Below, one piece after another: positions 26,075 to 35,137 of a stretch of 64,000 nt of DNA. Position 1 is the stretch's first letter. The number at the start of each line of letters is the position of its first letter. The notes under the pieces were generated by a model. It had not been told where the DNA came from, made no database searches, and saw only the letters and a program-made list of their open reading frames with translations. The stretch comes from Collinsella sp. AF23-2 (GTDB lineage: Bacteria > Actinomycetota > Coriobacteriia > Coriobacteriales > Coriobacteriaceae). The stretch is from contig NZ_QRVG01000003.1 in the NCBI RefSeq assembly GCF_003459245.1, positions 62,001 to 126,000 of the forward strand, in the 5' to 3' direction. Both the position numbers and the translations under genes were made by a program.

Positions 26075-26108
26075 ACCTGCCAAATAAACCTGTACCTTTT
26101 TGGTAGGT
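26075..26108. repeat. GGGACAG-family hairpin upstream of 5-formyl-THF cyclo-ligase
   Basis: ACCTGCCAAATAAACCTGTA...TGGTAGGT is related in inverted orientation to the element at 35999-36033 and partly to 43728-43752. It ends 18 bases before the start codon at 26127, so it lies in the 5' leader. Confidence 0.7.
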
Positions 26109-26126
26109 TTGCCTGAGGAGGCCGGG

Positions 26127-26723
26127 ATGGATAAAACCGAGTTGCGGCGGACGGTGATTGCCCGACGCAATGCTCTTGATTTGGATGTTCGAGCGGCGAA
26201 GTCTGCTGTTGTATGCGCGCGGCTTGTTGAGCTGATGGATCGCTTGGGTGCCGCGGCACCGCACACCGTTGCCGTCTATGCCGCGATGGGTTCCGAGGTC
26301 GACCCAGCCGCGTTTGCCGCTGCGGCCGCCAAACGCGACTGGCGCGTGGCCTATCCGTGCATGTTCTCGGCAAGCGACCCCGCCGCACGCGGCCAACGCA
26401 TGTGCATGCGGGCAGTTGCTGCCGGCGACGCGGACGCGGCCCCGTTTATCGGCCACCCTACGCGGGCCTTCGCGGCCACGGACATCGACAGCGACCGCTT
26501 CCCCATCGTGCCTGCCGAAGCACTCGACATGATTGTTGTGCCGCTCGTGGCCTTCGATCAAACCGGCGCGCGCCTGGGCTACGGCGGCGGCTGCTACGAC
26601 CGCTACCTGCCCATACTCTCGCCCGCATGCCAAATCATCGGCATCGCCTTTGACGAGCAGCGTGTCGACCACGTTCCCACCGACGCCCACGACCTGCCGC
26701 TACCCCATATCATCAGCGCCTAA
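26127..26723 (+). CDS. 5-formyltetrahydrofolate cyclo-ligase
   Basis: 198 residues, usual length. Converts 5-formyl-THF to 5,10-methenyl-THF using ATP, returning folate to the active pool. It starts MDKTELRRTVIARRNAL, the family N-terminus. The nucleotide/folate-binding motif LGYGGGCYDRYL lies near residue 150, and the GIAFDEQ segment near 180. ATG at 26127 follows GAGGAGG. The palindrome at 26075-26108 lies in its leader. Confident. Confidence 0.95.
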   Translation: MDKTELRRTVIARRNALDLDVRAAKSAVVCARLVELMDRLGAAAPHTVAVYAAMGSEVDPAAFAAAAAKRDWRVAYPCMFSASDPAARGQRMCMRAVAAGDADAAPFIGHPTRAFAATDIDSDRFPIVPAEALDMIVVPLVAFDQTGARLGYGGGCYDRYLPILSPACQIIGIAFDEQRVDHVPTDAHDLPLPHIISA

Positions 26724-26747
26724 CCGCCGGCGCACCTCCCAACAGGC

Positions 26748-27674
26748 CTAGTGCTCCTCGCCGGCGCGAGCCAGGTCGTAGGGCGTGGTCTGGTAGACGT
26801 AGTAGTTGAGCCAGTTGGTGTAGAGCAGCTGAGCCTGGCTGCGCCAGACGTTGCGCGGCTCGGCGGTGGGGTCGTCGTTCGGGAAGTAATGCGCCGGCAC
26901 CTGGGGGTTGAGACCGCGCTTCACGTCGCGCTCGTACTCCAGGCGCAACGTGTCGGTATCGTACTCGGGGTGGCCAAAGACAAAGAAGCGGCGGCTGTCG
27001 GTCGACTTGACAATATACAGGCCCACCTCGTCGGACACGGCCACGACCTCAAGCTGCGGCTCGGCCTCCACGTCCTCGCGGCGCACATCGGTGTTGCGCG
27101 AATGCACGGCATAGAAACGGTCGTCAAAGCCGCGGACCAGCGGGCTTTGCGGCTTCACCAGATAATGCTCGAACACGCCGCTCGCCTTTGCCGGCAGATC
27201 GTACTTCTGGATACCGTAATGATGGTACAGACCGGCCTGCGCGCCCCAACAAATGTGCAGCGTAGAGTGCACGTGCGTGGTGGACCAATCCATGATCTGG
27301 CAGAGCTCGGGCCAGTAGTCGACCTCCTCGAACGGCATCTGCTCCACGGGCGCGCCCGTGATAATCAGGCCGTCGTAGTGGATGTCGCGGATGTCGTCGA
27401 ACGTGCGGTAGAACGTCTCCAGGTGGCCGGCGCTCACGTGCGTGGCCTCGTGCGTTTTGGTGCGCAGCAGGTCCACCTCCACCTGCAGCGGCGTGTTGGA
27501 GAGCTTGCGCATGATCTGCGTCTCGGTGGCGATCTTGGTGGGCATGAGGTTGAGGATGAGCACGCGCAGCGGACGGATGTCCTGGTGCAGCGCGCGGTAC
27601 TCGGTCATGACAAAGATGTTCTCGCTCTCGAGCTGCGCGGCGGCAGGGAGGGCGTCGGGGATGCGAATGGGCAT
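26748..27674 (-). CDS. metA: Homoserine O-acyltransferase MetA, predicted acetyl-CoA type
   Basis: 308 residues. Acylates homoserine as the first committed step of methionine synthesis. The catalytic Cys142 is in [13 protein letters not shown], and the partner His/Glu are in [11 protein letters not shown]. Residue 111 is Glu (ITGAPVE). In this family Glu at 111 marks acetyl-CoA users and Gly marks succinyl-CoA users, so acetylation is predicted despite the common name homoserine succinyltransferase. It is convergent with the 5-formyl-THF cyclo-ligase gene. No SAM riboswitch is visible in its upstream region. Confidence 0.95.
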   Translation of the reverse strand: MPIRIPDALPAAAQLESENIFVMTEYRALHQDIRPLRVLILNLMPTKIATETQIMRKLSNTPLQVEVDLLRTKTHEATHVSAGHLETFYRTFDDIRDIHYDGLIITGAPVEQMPFEEVDYWPELCQIMDWSTTHVHSTLHICWGAQAGLYHHYGIQKYDLPAKASGVFEHYLVKPQSPLVRGFDDRFYAVHSRNTDVRREDVEAEPQLEVVAVSDEVGLYIVKSTDSRRFFVFGHPEYDTDTLRLEYERDVKRGLNPQVPAHYFPNDDPTAEPRNVWRSQAQLLYTNWLNYYVYQTTPYDLARAGEEH

Positions 27675-27884
27675 GGATGCTCCTTACGAGTCAGTTGCAG
27701 CTATGGTACAACGACCGGCCCCATCCGCGCGAGCACATCGCCCAGCGATGCCGTCAGCGGCCCAAATCACTCCAAAAGTAGAGATTACGGCATGTCCCAA
27801 AATCTGTGGCGCTTTAGCCTAGCAAAGTGGCAACAGGACGCTACAATGGTTCGACGCGAAAAACTCGGCCGAAAGGATACATAT

Positions 27885-28862
27885 ATGTACCAGACGCGTA
27901 AGATCGGGGTGGTCGGCCAGGGCCACGTAGGAGCACATGTCGCCAACAGCCTGCTCATGCAGGGCATTGCCGATGAGCTGTACCTATGCGATATCAACGA
28001 GGCCAAGGTGACGTCCGAGGTCCAGGACCTGCGCGACTCCCTTTCGTTTGTCCCGTACAACACCAAGATCGTCAACTGCTACGACCACTACGAGGAGCTG
28101 GCCTGCTGCGACGTCATCGTCAACGCCGCCGGCAAGGTCGCGCTGGCCGCCAGCAACCGCGACGGCGAGCTGTTCTTTACCACCGACGCCGCCCGCACCT
28201 TTGCCAAGCGCATCGTCGACGCCGGCTTTGACGGCATCTTCGTGAGCATCTCCAACCCCTGCGACGTCGTGTGCACCGAGCTGTGGCACCTGACCGGCTA
28301 CGATCCCAAGAAGATCATCGGCTCGGGCTGCGGCCTGGACTCCGCCCGCCTGCGCACCGAGATCTCCAAGAAGGTCGGCGTGAGCCCCAAGTCCATCGAC
28401 GCCTACATGATTGGCGAGCATGGCTTTAGCCAACTGGCCGCCTTTAAGGCCGCGACCATCGCCGGCAAGAGCCTCAACGAGCTTCAGGCCGAGAACCCCG
28501 ACAAGTACGCCTTTGACCACATGGAGGTCGAGGAGCTCGCGCGCAAGGGCGGCTACGTAACCTACCAGGGCAAACAGTGCACCGAGTACGCCGTCGCCAA
28601 CTCCGCCGCGCGCGTCTGCGCTGCCGTTCTGCACAACGAGCACGCCGTGCTTTCCGCCTCCACGCTCATGACCGGCCAGTATGGCGAGGAGGGCATCTTC
28701 ACGTCCCTGCCGTGCGTGATCGGCGCCGAGGGCGTCGAGGAGGTCTACACGCTCGACCTTTCCGAGTACGAGCTCGAGGGCTTCCACAAGAGCTGCCAGC
28801 ACATCCGCGACAACATCGCCCAGCTCGACTGGTGGGACACCGAGGCCTACGACGCAAAGTAG
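27885..28862 (+). CDS. L-lactate/L-2-hydroxyisocaproate dehydrogenase family protein
   Basis: 325 residues. NAD-dependent interconversion of 2-oxo and L-2-hydroxy acids. The Rossmann motif GVVGQGHVGAHVA is at the N-terminus. SNPCDVVC and the SGCGLDSARLR segment follow, and the catalytic histidine is in IGEHGFSQ (about residue 177). Sequence character is closer to L-2-hydroxyisocaproate dehydrogenases than to classical LDH, so branched 2-oxo acids are possible substrates; this is inference. ATG at 27885 follows GAAAGGA. A strong terminator follows. Confidence 0.9.
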   Translation: MYQTRKIGVVGQGHVGAHVANSLLMQGIADELYLCDINEAKVTSEVQDLRDSLSFVPYNTKIVNCYDHYEELACCDVIVNAAGKVALAASNRDGELFFTTDAARTFAKRIVDAGFDGIFVSISNPCDVVCTELWHLTGYDPKKIIGSGCGLDSARLRTEISKKVGVSPKSIDAYMIGEHGFSQLAAFKAATIAGKSLNELQAENPDKYAFDHMEVEELARKGGYVTYQGKQCTEYAVANSAARVCAAVLHNEHAVLSASTLMTGQYGEEGIFTSLPCVIGAEGVEEVYTLDLSEYELEGFHKSCQHIRDNIAQLDWWDTEAYDAK

Positions 28863-28907
28863 GCCGCTGGCTACCGCAACCTTGCGAATCTAAGCGCGAT
28901 ACTAAGC

Positions 28908-28946
28908 GGGCCGCGCCGGAAATCCCCGGCGCGGCCCACTTTTTTG
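28908..28946 (+). terminator. Terminator of the hydroxyacid dehydrogenase gene
   Basis: GGGCCGCGCCGG pairs with CCGGCGCGGCCC and is followed by ACTTTTTT. Confidence 0.9.
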
Positions 28947-28994
28947 ACTCACGCAGCGCCCTTGCGAATCGAAGGTGAATGGTTTTCCCGTTAC

Positions 28995-29963
28995 TTAGTA
29001 CTGCTCGATGCCCATGTAGCGACGAATCTCGGGGCTGTGGTCGAACACCTTACCGCGGGCTGCGCGCAGCTCGCAGCTCATCGCGTAGAAGAAGATTGGC
29101 TCCAGGTACGAACGCACGCTGGCAGGCACGTCGCCCACGCCGTACTCGAGTGCGTCGAGCACCATGATCGTGTCGGTGTGCGTGTTGAGGAACGCCAGCG
29201 CGCGCTCCTCCATGGGGCGACACTCGCCCGATCCGAGCTGCACAAAGTAGAACACGCCGGGCTCGGTAGCCTCGAACGGGCCGTGGAAGTACTCGCCGGA
29301 GTGGATGTAGCAGCAGTGCTGCCACTGCATCTCCATGAGCGAGCAGATGGCCATGGCATAGGTCTGGCTAAAGTTGGGGCCGGAGCCCAGGATATAGAAG
29401 AACTTGTGCTGCTGGCAGAGCTCGGCAAAGCGATCGCCCAGCTCGGCGTTGACTTTCTCGCGGGCGGCGGGCAGCAGCGCGTCCATCTGCTTAAGGCCGG
29501 CATACATGTCGGCGAGCGCCTCGTAGCCCTCCTGCTGGTCGAGCAGCTCGGCAGCCATTAGCACGCCAATGCCCTGCGGGACCTCGGCCTGCGACTCGCC
29601 CTTGCCCCACGGATAGACCCAGGTGGTCCACTTGCCGTTGTCGATCTTGGAGCCCGCGTAGTCGGTCATAGTCACGACCTCGGCGCCGGCGGCGAGCGCC
29701 ATCTCGCAGGCATCGACAACCTCCTGCGTATTGCCGCTGTGGCTGCAGGCGACGACGAGCGACTTCGGCCCCAGGCTCTTGGGCGCCATCAGGCAAAACT
29801 CGCGTGCCGTGTAGACCGTCGAGGCAAACGTGGTGGCCTCGCGCTTGAGCAGCTCGTTAGCCGGCATCAGGTCGATCATCGAACCGCCGCAGGCGATCCA
29901 AAAGACGTTCTCGATCTTACCCTTGCGCTCGATAATTTCCTGAATCAGATCGTGTGCGTTCAC
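28995..29963 (-). CDS. FrlB-like SIS domain protein without adjacent PTS
   Basis: 322 residues with two SIS domains: FWIACGGSMIDLMPA and CSHSGNTQEVVDA in the first, FYILGSGPNFSQTYAM and HSGEYFHGPFE in the second. It ends RRYMGIEQY, the FrlB-like C-terminus. The GEYFHG glutamate and histidine are conserved. The start is GTG at 29961-29963 with AAGGAGGAG upstream. It follows a GntR/UTRA regulator on the same strand, across a promoter region with two direct repeats. No transporter is next to it, so its substrate may enter by another permease. Probable role is cleavage or isomerisation of a phosphorylated sugar amine. Confidence 0.87.
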   Translation of the reverse strand: MNAHDLIQEIIERKGKIENVFWIACGGSMIDLMPANELLKREATTFASTVYTAREFCLMAPKSLGPKSLVVACSHSGNTQEVVDACEMALAAGAEVVTMTDYAGSKIDNGKWTTWVYPWGKGESQAEVPQGIGVLMAAELLDQQEGYEALADMYAGLKQMDALLPAAREKVNAELGDRFAELCQQHKFFYILGSGPNFSQTYAMAICSLMEMQWQHCCYIHSGEYFHGPFEATEPGVFYFVQLGSGECRPMEERALAFLNTHTDTIMVLDALEYGVGDVPASVRSYLEPIFFYAMSCELRAARGKVFDHSPEIRRYMGIEQY

Positions 29964-30019
29964 GGTGACGCTCCTCCTTGTGTGGCGGCTTTGAACGACG
30001 GCAGCTCGTACCTGCGGTC

Positions 30020-30040
30020 GTTCTATGTTGTCCTATTTAT
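30020..30040. promoter_or_regulatory. Direct-repeat operator candidate 1 of the SIS/GntR set
   Basis: The unit GTTCTATGTTGTCCTATTT is repeated at 30082-30102 with two changes. It lies about 57 bases ahead of the SIS gene start. Confidence 0.5.
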
Positions 30041-30081
30041 AACACGTGTAATAACGCCCGTGAAGTCATCTCGGCAAATTT

Positions 30082-30102
30082 GTTCTATGTTGTTCTATCT
30101 AT
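30082..30102. promoter_or_regulatory. Direct-repeat operator candidate 2 of the SIS/GntR set
   Basis: GTTCTATGTTGTTCTATCT, copy of the unit at 30020-30040, starting 62 bases away and ending just past the gntR stop codon. Two binding sites flanking a promoter would suit a GntR dimer pair. Confidence 0.5.
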
Positions 30103-30107
30103 GGACG

Positions 30108-30863
30108 TTAGATGTCGAACACGTAGCGCGAGCCCACGATCTTTTGACGACCGAGCAGCAGGGGCCGCTCGTCCTCATCGGTAAAGTATGCCTCCATATA
30201 GAAGAGCGGCTCGCCGACCGGCACCTCCAGCAGCGGGGCCGCCTGAGCATCGGCAAGCGCAATCTCCACGGTGCAGGGGTCGGACTTGAGCGGCGCGCGG
30301 CCCGAATGCTCGGCAACGAGCGCAAAGATTGAGTTATCGGTGAGGTCCTCATCGGCCAACGTCTGCAGGTAGGGATGGTCGGCAAGCACAAAGGCGTTGT
30401 TCTCGAGCATGACGGGCACGCCATCTGCCGTGCGCACGCGCTCGACCACGATGAGCTCGCAGCCGGGCTCCACGCCAAAAAATGCCGCGTCCTCACGCGT
30501 CGCCGCAACCACCGTGCGCGACACCAGGCGCGCTCCGGCCACCATGTCGTTGGCGGCACAACCCTCGGTGAAACTCTGGACGTCGCCCTTCTGGCGAATC
30601 TTGCGTTTGAGCTTGGGAGCGCACACAAAGGTGCCCCTCCCCTGCTGGCGGTTGAGGTAGCCCGCGCGCGACAGCTCCTCGATGGCACGGCGCACGGTGA
30701 TGCGCCCCACGCCGTAAGACTTCGCGAGCTCCATCTCGGAAGGAATGCGCGAGCCGGCCGCGTACACGCCGCGTGCGATCTCGCCCTTTAGGTCGTCCAT
30801 GACCTGCTGGTATAGCGGCACGGCGGGCACGTCAGTACGGTCGGTCTTGTTATCGGTCGCCAT
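30108..30863 (-). CDS. GntR family regulator with UTRA domain
   Basis: 251 residues. Winged helix at about 15-90 (YQQVMDDLKGEIARGVYAAG, YGVGRITVRRAIEELSRAGY, RQQGRGTFV), then UTRA from about 105 (FTEGCAANDMVAGARLVSR, ERVRTADGVPVMLENN, FTDEDERPLLLGRQKIVGSRYVFDI). Its start lies two bases after the recQ stop, so it may be read from recQ as well as its own promoter. It is followed by an SIS gene, its likely target. It resembles the GntR at 33171 more than the other two. Confidence 0.92.
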   Translation of the reverse strand: MATDNKTDRTDVPAVPLYQQVMDDLKGEIARGVYAAGSRIPSEMELAKSYGVGRITVRRAIEELSRAGYLNRQQGRGTFVCAPKLKRKIRQKGDVQSFTEGCAANDMVAGARLVSRTVVAATREDAAFFGVEPGCELIVVERVRTADGVPVMLENNAFVLADHPYLQTLADEDLTDNSIFALVAEHSGRAPLKSDPCTVEIALADAQAAPLLEVPVGEPLFYMEAYFTDEDERPLLLGRQKIVGSRYVFDI

Positions 30864-30865
30864 CG

Positions 30866-32848
30866 TTACGCTCCATCCCGTGCATGCTCGGATTCAAACT
30901 CTTCTATCGCCGCCATAAACTGCTCGCCAAAGGCGTCGGCCTTTTTCTCGCCGATGCCGTTGACCTGGATAAGCTCGTCGCGCGTCTGAGGACGTAGACG
31001 GCACAGGCCGCGCAGGGCCTTGTCAGAGAAGACCATGTACGGTGCCATCTCCAGCTCGGTCGAGATCTCCTTGCGGAGTGCCCGTAGGCGCTCAAACAGC
31101 TCGGCGTCGTCGCCCACGCGCGGTCGCTGATCCAGCTCGGCCTCCTCGCGCAGCAAATCCACCGCACGGCGGGCACGGGCCGAGGCCTTGCGCTTGGACG
31201 CGCGACGCTTAACGGTAAAGGCGAACGTCTCGTCCTCGACCTCGCCGGCACGCGGGCCCAGACCCACGACCGGATACTGGCCCTGCGAGGTGGCCAGGTA
31301 GCCCCGCCCGCACAGCTGGCCGATGATGTCCTTGATGCGCCCGACCGATTCGCTCGACAGCTCACCGTAGCCGCGATCCTCGTCCAGATGCATCTGGCGA
31401 ATGCGCTCGGTGTTGCCGCCGTGAAGCACGTCGGCGATCAGCGACTTGCCAAAGCGCATGGGGCGCGTGGCCACATATTGCACGGCGGCGCGGGCCATGT
31501 CGGTGACGTCCTCGACCTCGAACTGTGTGAGGCAGTTGCTGCAGTTGCCGCAACCCTCGGCGTCATCCGTGGCGGTGGCGCCCGCACCAGCCGCGGCAGC
31601 ATGCTCGGCCGCGGCCTCGTCGCCAAAGTAGCGCAGCATGTATTCGCGCAGGCAGCCGGTGGTATTGCAGTAGCCCTCCATCTGGCTGAGCAGACGATAT
31701 CGATTCTGGAGCGCCCACGCGCGCTGCTCGTCGTCGAGCGCCTCATCGGCAGCATCGCCGCGGTCGATCAGAAAGCGGCGCATGCGAAAATCGTTGCCGT
31801 TCCACAGCAAGTAGCAGCTGGCCGGGTCGCCATCGCGGCCGGCGCGGCCCGCCTCCTGGTAGTAGGCTTCGATGCTCTCGGGCACGTTGTTGTGGATCAC
31901 GTAGCGCACGTTGGGCTTGTCGATGCCCATGCCAAAGGCGTTGGTGGCAACCATCACCTGGATATCGTCGTCGATAAAGGCGCGCTGGCTTTGGCGACGG
32001 GCGTCGTTGCCCATGCCGGCATGGTAGCGGCCAACGCGAATGCCGCTGGGGCCCAGCGCCTCGGCAAGCTCGCCCGCCAGCGCATCGACCGTCTTGCGGG
32101 TCGAGCAATACACGATACCGCTCTCGCTCGAATGCGCGATCACATAGTCGCGCACCCAGGCAGTCTTGGCCTTGTCGCCCATCTCCTCGCAACCAAAGTA
32201 GAGATTCTTGCGATCGAAGCCCGTCACCACCGTCGCAGGGTTTTGCAGGCCGAGCATCTGCTGAATATCCGCACGCACGCGTTCGGTCGCCGTGGCGGTA
32301 AACGCCGCCACGATGGGGCGCTGCGGCAGGGAATCGATGAACTCACGAATCTGCAGATAGGCGGGGCGGAAATCCTGACCCCATTGGCTTACGCAGTGGG
32401 CCTCGTCAATGGCCACGAGCGGCACGCCAATGCCGGCGGAACCCGCAGCCTCCTGCGCAAAGGCCAAAAAACGCGGCTCGAGCAAGCGCTCGGGCGCCAC
32501 GTACATAAGCTGGTAGCGGCCCTCGCGCGCCCGCTTGAGCACGGTGTTTTGCTGGGCCGGAGTAAGGCTGGAGTTGAGATAGCTGGGTCGCGCACCCGCC
32601 GCGAGCAACGCACGGGTCTGGTCCTCCATAAGCGACAGCAGCGGACTCACCACAAAGGTGATGCCGGGCAGCATGAGCGCGGGCACCTGGTAGCAAATGG
32701 ACTTGCCGGCACCCGTGGGCATAACACCCAGCGCATCGCGACCGGCAAGGATCGCATCGACCATGCGGTCCTGTCCCGGGCGAAACGAGGTGTAGCCAAA
32801 ATAGGCGCCGAGCGTGTCGAGCGCCATCTGCTGCATGCTATCGGTCAT
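30866..32848 (-). CDS. recQ: ATP-dependent DNA helicase RecQ
   Basis: 660 residues. 3'-5' helicase acting in recombination repair and replication-fork restart. Walker A is VMPTGAGKS (about residue 40-48), the DEAH box is AIDEAHCVSQWGQDFRPAY (about 145), followed by helicase C motifs (GMGIDKPNVRYVIH, YYQEAGRAGRDG). The zinc-binding RQC cysteines are in CNTTGCLREY and CGNCSNCL, and a C-terminal HRDC domain starts near residue 580. The gntR gene follows after two bases, an unusual pairing of a repair gene with a sugar regulator. Confidence 0.96.
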   Translation of the reverse strand: MTDSMQQMALDTLGAYFGYTSFRPGQDRMVDAILAGRDALGVMPTGAGKSICYQVPALMLPGITFVVSPLLSLMEDQTRALLAAGARPSYLNSSLTPAQQNTVLKRAREGRYQLMYVAPERLLEPRFLAFAQEAAGSAGIGVPLVAIDEAHCVSQWGQDFRPAYLQIREFIDSLPQRPIVAAFTATATERVRADIQQMLGLQNPATVVTGFDRKNLYFGCEEMGDKAKTAWVRDYVIAHSSESGIVYCSTRKTVDALAGELAEALGPSGIRVGRYHAGMGNDARRQSQRAFIDDDIQVMVATNAFGMGIDKPNVRYVIHNNVPESIEAYYQEAGRAGRDGDPASCYLLWNGNDFRMRRFLIDRGDAADEALDDEQRAWALQNRYRLLSQMEGYCNTTGCLREYMLRYFGDEAAAEHAAAAGAGATATDDAEGCGNCSNCLTQFEVEDVTDMARAAVQYVATRPMRFGKSLIADVLHGGNTERIRQMHLDEDRGYGELSSESVGRIKDIIGQLCGRGYLATSQGQYPVVGLGPRAGEVEDETFAFTVKRRASKRKASARARRAVDLLREEAELDQRPRVGDDAELFERLRALRKEISTELEMAPYMVFSDKALRGLCRLRPQTRDELIQVNGIGEKKADAFGEQFMAAIEEFESEHARDGA

Positions 32849-33029
32849 GGTTTCCTAACGTCCAAGTCATCTGCCGCCGATTATACGCCGCCACGCGGAC
32901 CGGTGCCGCACGGCTGTCGGCCACGGGCAACGCAATCCAAAAGGAACGAGCGTGGGATTTTTGGACACTTTCCCAACGGCTAATCTCTTGACAAGCACGC
33001 AAACGTCGCTGGTTGAGCATAAGTCAGCG
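32849..33029. other. Intergenic region upstream of recQ
   Basis: No gene. It contains a fragment ACGAGCGTGGGATTTTTGGA (about 32946-32967) matching the CGAGCGTGG repeats at 19979-20100. The recQ promoter should lie near 32860-32940. Confidence 0.4.
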
Positions 33030-33170
33030 AAAACGCCCCTAAGCGAGCAAGGTGACGTGAAAGAGGAGGGAAGCGTACTTTGGGTACGCGACCGACGATT
33101 GAACGTCAGATTGCCGCTTAGGGGCGTTTGCAGCGTCGAGCCGTTACGCGGTTTGGTAAAACCGCGTAAC
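33030..33170. repeat. Family A palindromic element downstream of gntR
   Basis: The left arm AACGCCCCTAAGCGAGCAAG and right arm CCGCTTAGGGGCGTTT pair, as in the copy at 5157-5293. The centre (GAAAGAGGAGGG, GCGTAC-TTTGG-GTACGC, CCGACGATTGAA) matches the copy at 1842-1962 instead. A trailing hairpin GTTACGCGGTTT/AAAACCGCGTAAC touches the gntR stop codon. Confidence 0.85.
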
Positions 33171-33890
33171 TTACATGACCATAACGTAGCGCGATCCCAC
33201 GTAGTACTGCTTACCCATCAAAACCGGCTCGTCATCGGGACCGGTAAAGCCGGCACGCAGGTTGAGCAGCGGATCGTGCGGAGCAATGCCCAGCTCGGCC
33301 GCCTGCTCGGCGTTAGCTCGAACGGCCTCGACCGTACGGTAGCCAACCGAGACAATCGGCGTTCCGCCAACACGCTCGACCTCGGCAAAAATCGACTTGT
33401 TCTCAAGATCGGCCGTCAACAGCTCACGGTAGGCGTCAAACGGCACAAAGATGTTCTCCTCAAAGATGGGCTCGCCGTCGGCCGTACGCACGCGCTTGAT
33501 ATGCAGCAGCAGCGCATCCTTCTGCAGGCCAAAGAACTCCATCTCGTTTTGGCGCGCCGGAACGATCTGGCGATCGATCACGTGCGCACCGGCCTTCATG
33601 CCGTTGCCGGCACACAGCGCGGTAAACGTCTGCAGCGTCGAGGCGTGAAACTGGCGGTTGATGTGCGGCGTGGAGACAAAGGTGCCGCGGCCCTGCTGCT
33701 TAACCAGATAGCCGTCGGAACACAGTTCCTCGACGGCACGGCGCACCGTAATACGGCTCACCTCGTACTGTTCGGCAAGCTCAAGCTCGGACGGAATGCG
33801 CTCCTTGGGTGCATAAACCCCTTTCTCGATTGCATCCTTGATCTCGTCATAAATCTGCTGGTAAAGCGGTGCATTTTTGGGTGCGGGCAT
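33171..33890 (-). CDS. GntR family regulator with UTRA domain
   Basis: 239 residues: winged helix at about 5-75 (YQQIYDEIKDAIEKGVYAPK, YEVSRITVRRAVEELCSDGY, KQQGRGTFV) and UTRA domain thereafter (AGNGMKAGAHVIDRQ, RVRTADGEPIFEENIFV, YYVGSRYVMVM). No GntR gene lies beside PTS operon 2 (36141-39917), so this is the nearest candidate regulator. AT-rich sites around 33927-33945, 39942-39962 and 41224-41240 share a CGTTATA/TATACGT-like sequence, which supports that link weakly. The ribosome site is poor. Confidence 0.91.
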   Translation of the reverse strand: MPAPKNAPLYQQIYDEIKDAIEKGVYAPKERIPSELELAEQYEVSRITVRRAVEELCSDGYLVKQQGRGTFVSTPHINRQFHASTLQTFTALCAGNGMKAGAHVIDRQIVPARQNEMEFFGLQKDALLLHIKRVRTADGEPIFEENIFVPFDAYRELLTADLENKSIFAEVERVGGTPIVSVGYRTVEAVRANAEQAAELGIAPHDPLLNLRAGFTGPDDEPVLMGKQYYVGSRYVMVM

Positions 33891-33994
33891 ATCTGATCAC
33901 TCTTATCAAAATAGCGAAATAACTAATACGTATATAACGTCTTTTTATATGTTACATCAGTTTGATAAAACGATACACCACATACAGCAAATCC

Positions 33995-35002
33995 TTACTT
34001 GCCGTCGTCCTGCTGCAGACTGTCCTGCTCGCTGAGGCGCGCCTGCCTGCTGGCCATGCGCGCGGGCTTGTCGGGATCGGGTACGGCCGTGGGCATGGGC
34101 TCGTCGACATGACCGCCCCACCAGCCGCCCACGAAGTTGAGTGTGTGGAACACATTGATCACGGCGCCGGGATCAATATCGCACACCAGCTTGATAATGT
34201 CCTGGCTCTCGTAGGTCGAGACAACGGCGTGCAGCAGATACATCTTTTCGCGGCTGTATCCGCCAATGATCTCGGCGCAGCTAATGCCATGCTGAAAATG
34301 GTCAACATAGGCTGTCATGACCTCATCTGCCTTGCGTGTCGTGATCTGCAGCGTCACACGGTCGTAGCGTCGGTAGAAACTGTCGATGGTCTTGGTCGAA
34401 ATAAACTGGAACACGATGGAATACGCCGCATTGTCCCAGCCAAACATAAAGCCAAAGATCGCCAGGATAGCGCAGTTAAAGCCAAAGATGACGCCCCAGA
34501 TGGTCTTGCCTGTATGGTTGGAAACCCACAGCGCGATAAAGTCGGTGCCGCCGGTGGATGCGCCGGACTTAAGCGCGATGGCGGCGCCCAGGCCCGAGAC
34601 CACGCCGCCAAAGATGATGAGCATGATCTTGTCGCCCAAAAACGGGGCGAAGTGAAAGATGTTGAGGAACAGCGACGAGAGCATGACCTGCATCATCGAG
34701 AAGATGACGAAGCGCTTGCTGATGCCGCTCCAGCAAAGGAGCGCCACGGGGATGTTGAGCGCGAGCATGCCGAGCGAGATGTCGATATGAACGCCGCCGA
34801 GCGAGGTGACGCGATCGAGCAGGACCGCGACGCCGGTGAGGCCGCTCGGAAGCAGGTCGGCGGGGCGAATGAACGCCTGAATCAGAAATGTCTGGAGAAC
34901 GGCGGAGATGGTGACCGCCACGGCAGTAATGGCGCGGCGGACGATGGTGAGACGACCGAGCACGAGCACGCGGTCCGTGAGCTGATCGATGGCGTTCGCC
35001 AC
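33995..35002 (-). CDS. YitT family membrane protein (DUF161/DUF2179)
   Basis: 335 residues. Five to six hydrophobic helices of the YitT_membrane domain fill about residues 15-215 (FLIQAFIRPADLLPSGLTGV, GGVVSGLGAAIALKSGASTGGTD). A C-terminal DUF2179 domain follows (about 230-295; YRRYDRVTLQITTRKADEV). The last about 40 residues are hydrophilic. Function of the family is unknown. GTG start at 35000-35002 has AAAGGAG upstream. It stands between a GntR gene and a 123-bp repeat and is probably a single transcription unit. Confidence 0.9.
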   Translation of the reverse strand: MANAIDQLTDRVLVLGRLTIVRRAITAVAVTISAVLQTFLIQAFIRPADLLPSGLTGVAVLLDRVTSLGGVHIDISLGMLALNIPVALLCWSGISKRFVIFSMMQVMLSSLFLNIFHFAPFLGDKIMLIIFGGVVSGLGAAIALKSGASTGGTDFIALWVSNHTGKTIWGVIFGFNCAILAIFGFMFGWDNAAYSIVFQFISTKTIDSFYRRYDRVTLQITTRKADEVMTAYVDHFQHGISCAEIIGGYSREKMYLLHAVVSTYESQDIIKLVCDIDPGAVINVFHTLNFVGGWWGGHVDEPMPTAVPDPDKPARMASRQARLSEQDSLQQDDGK

Positions 35003-35137
35003 GTAGGCTCCTTTCGAAGGCAGATGTAATTGTGGGGCATGCCGGCGATTGTAGCATGGAGCGCGAGAGGGCGCTTCAATTCACCCTCTCTCGACAACCA
35101 AAACGAGCCAGCAGCCCCCCAACCAAAGAGCCAAATT

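Noticed and set aside
27675..27884. SAM riboswitch ahead of metA
   Set aside because: The short region between metA and the divergent dehydrogenase gene shows none of the conserved SAM-I sequence or a terminator.
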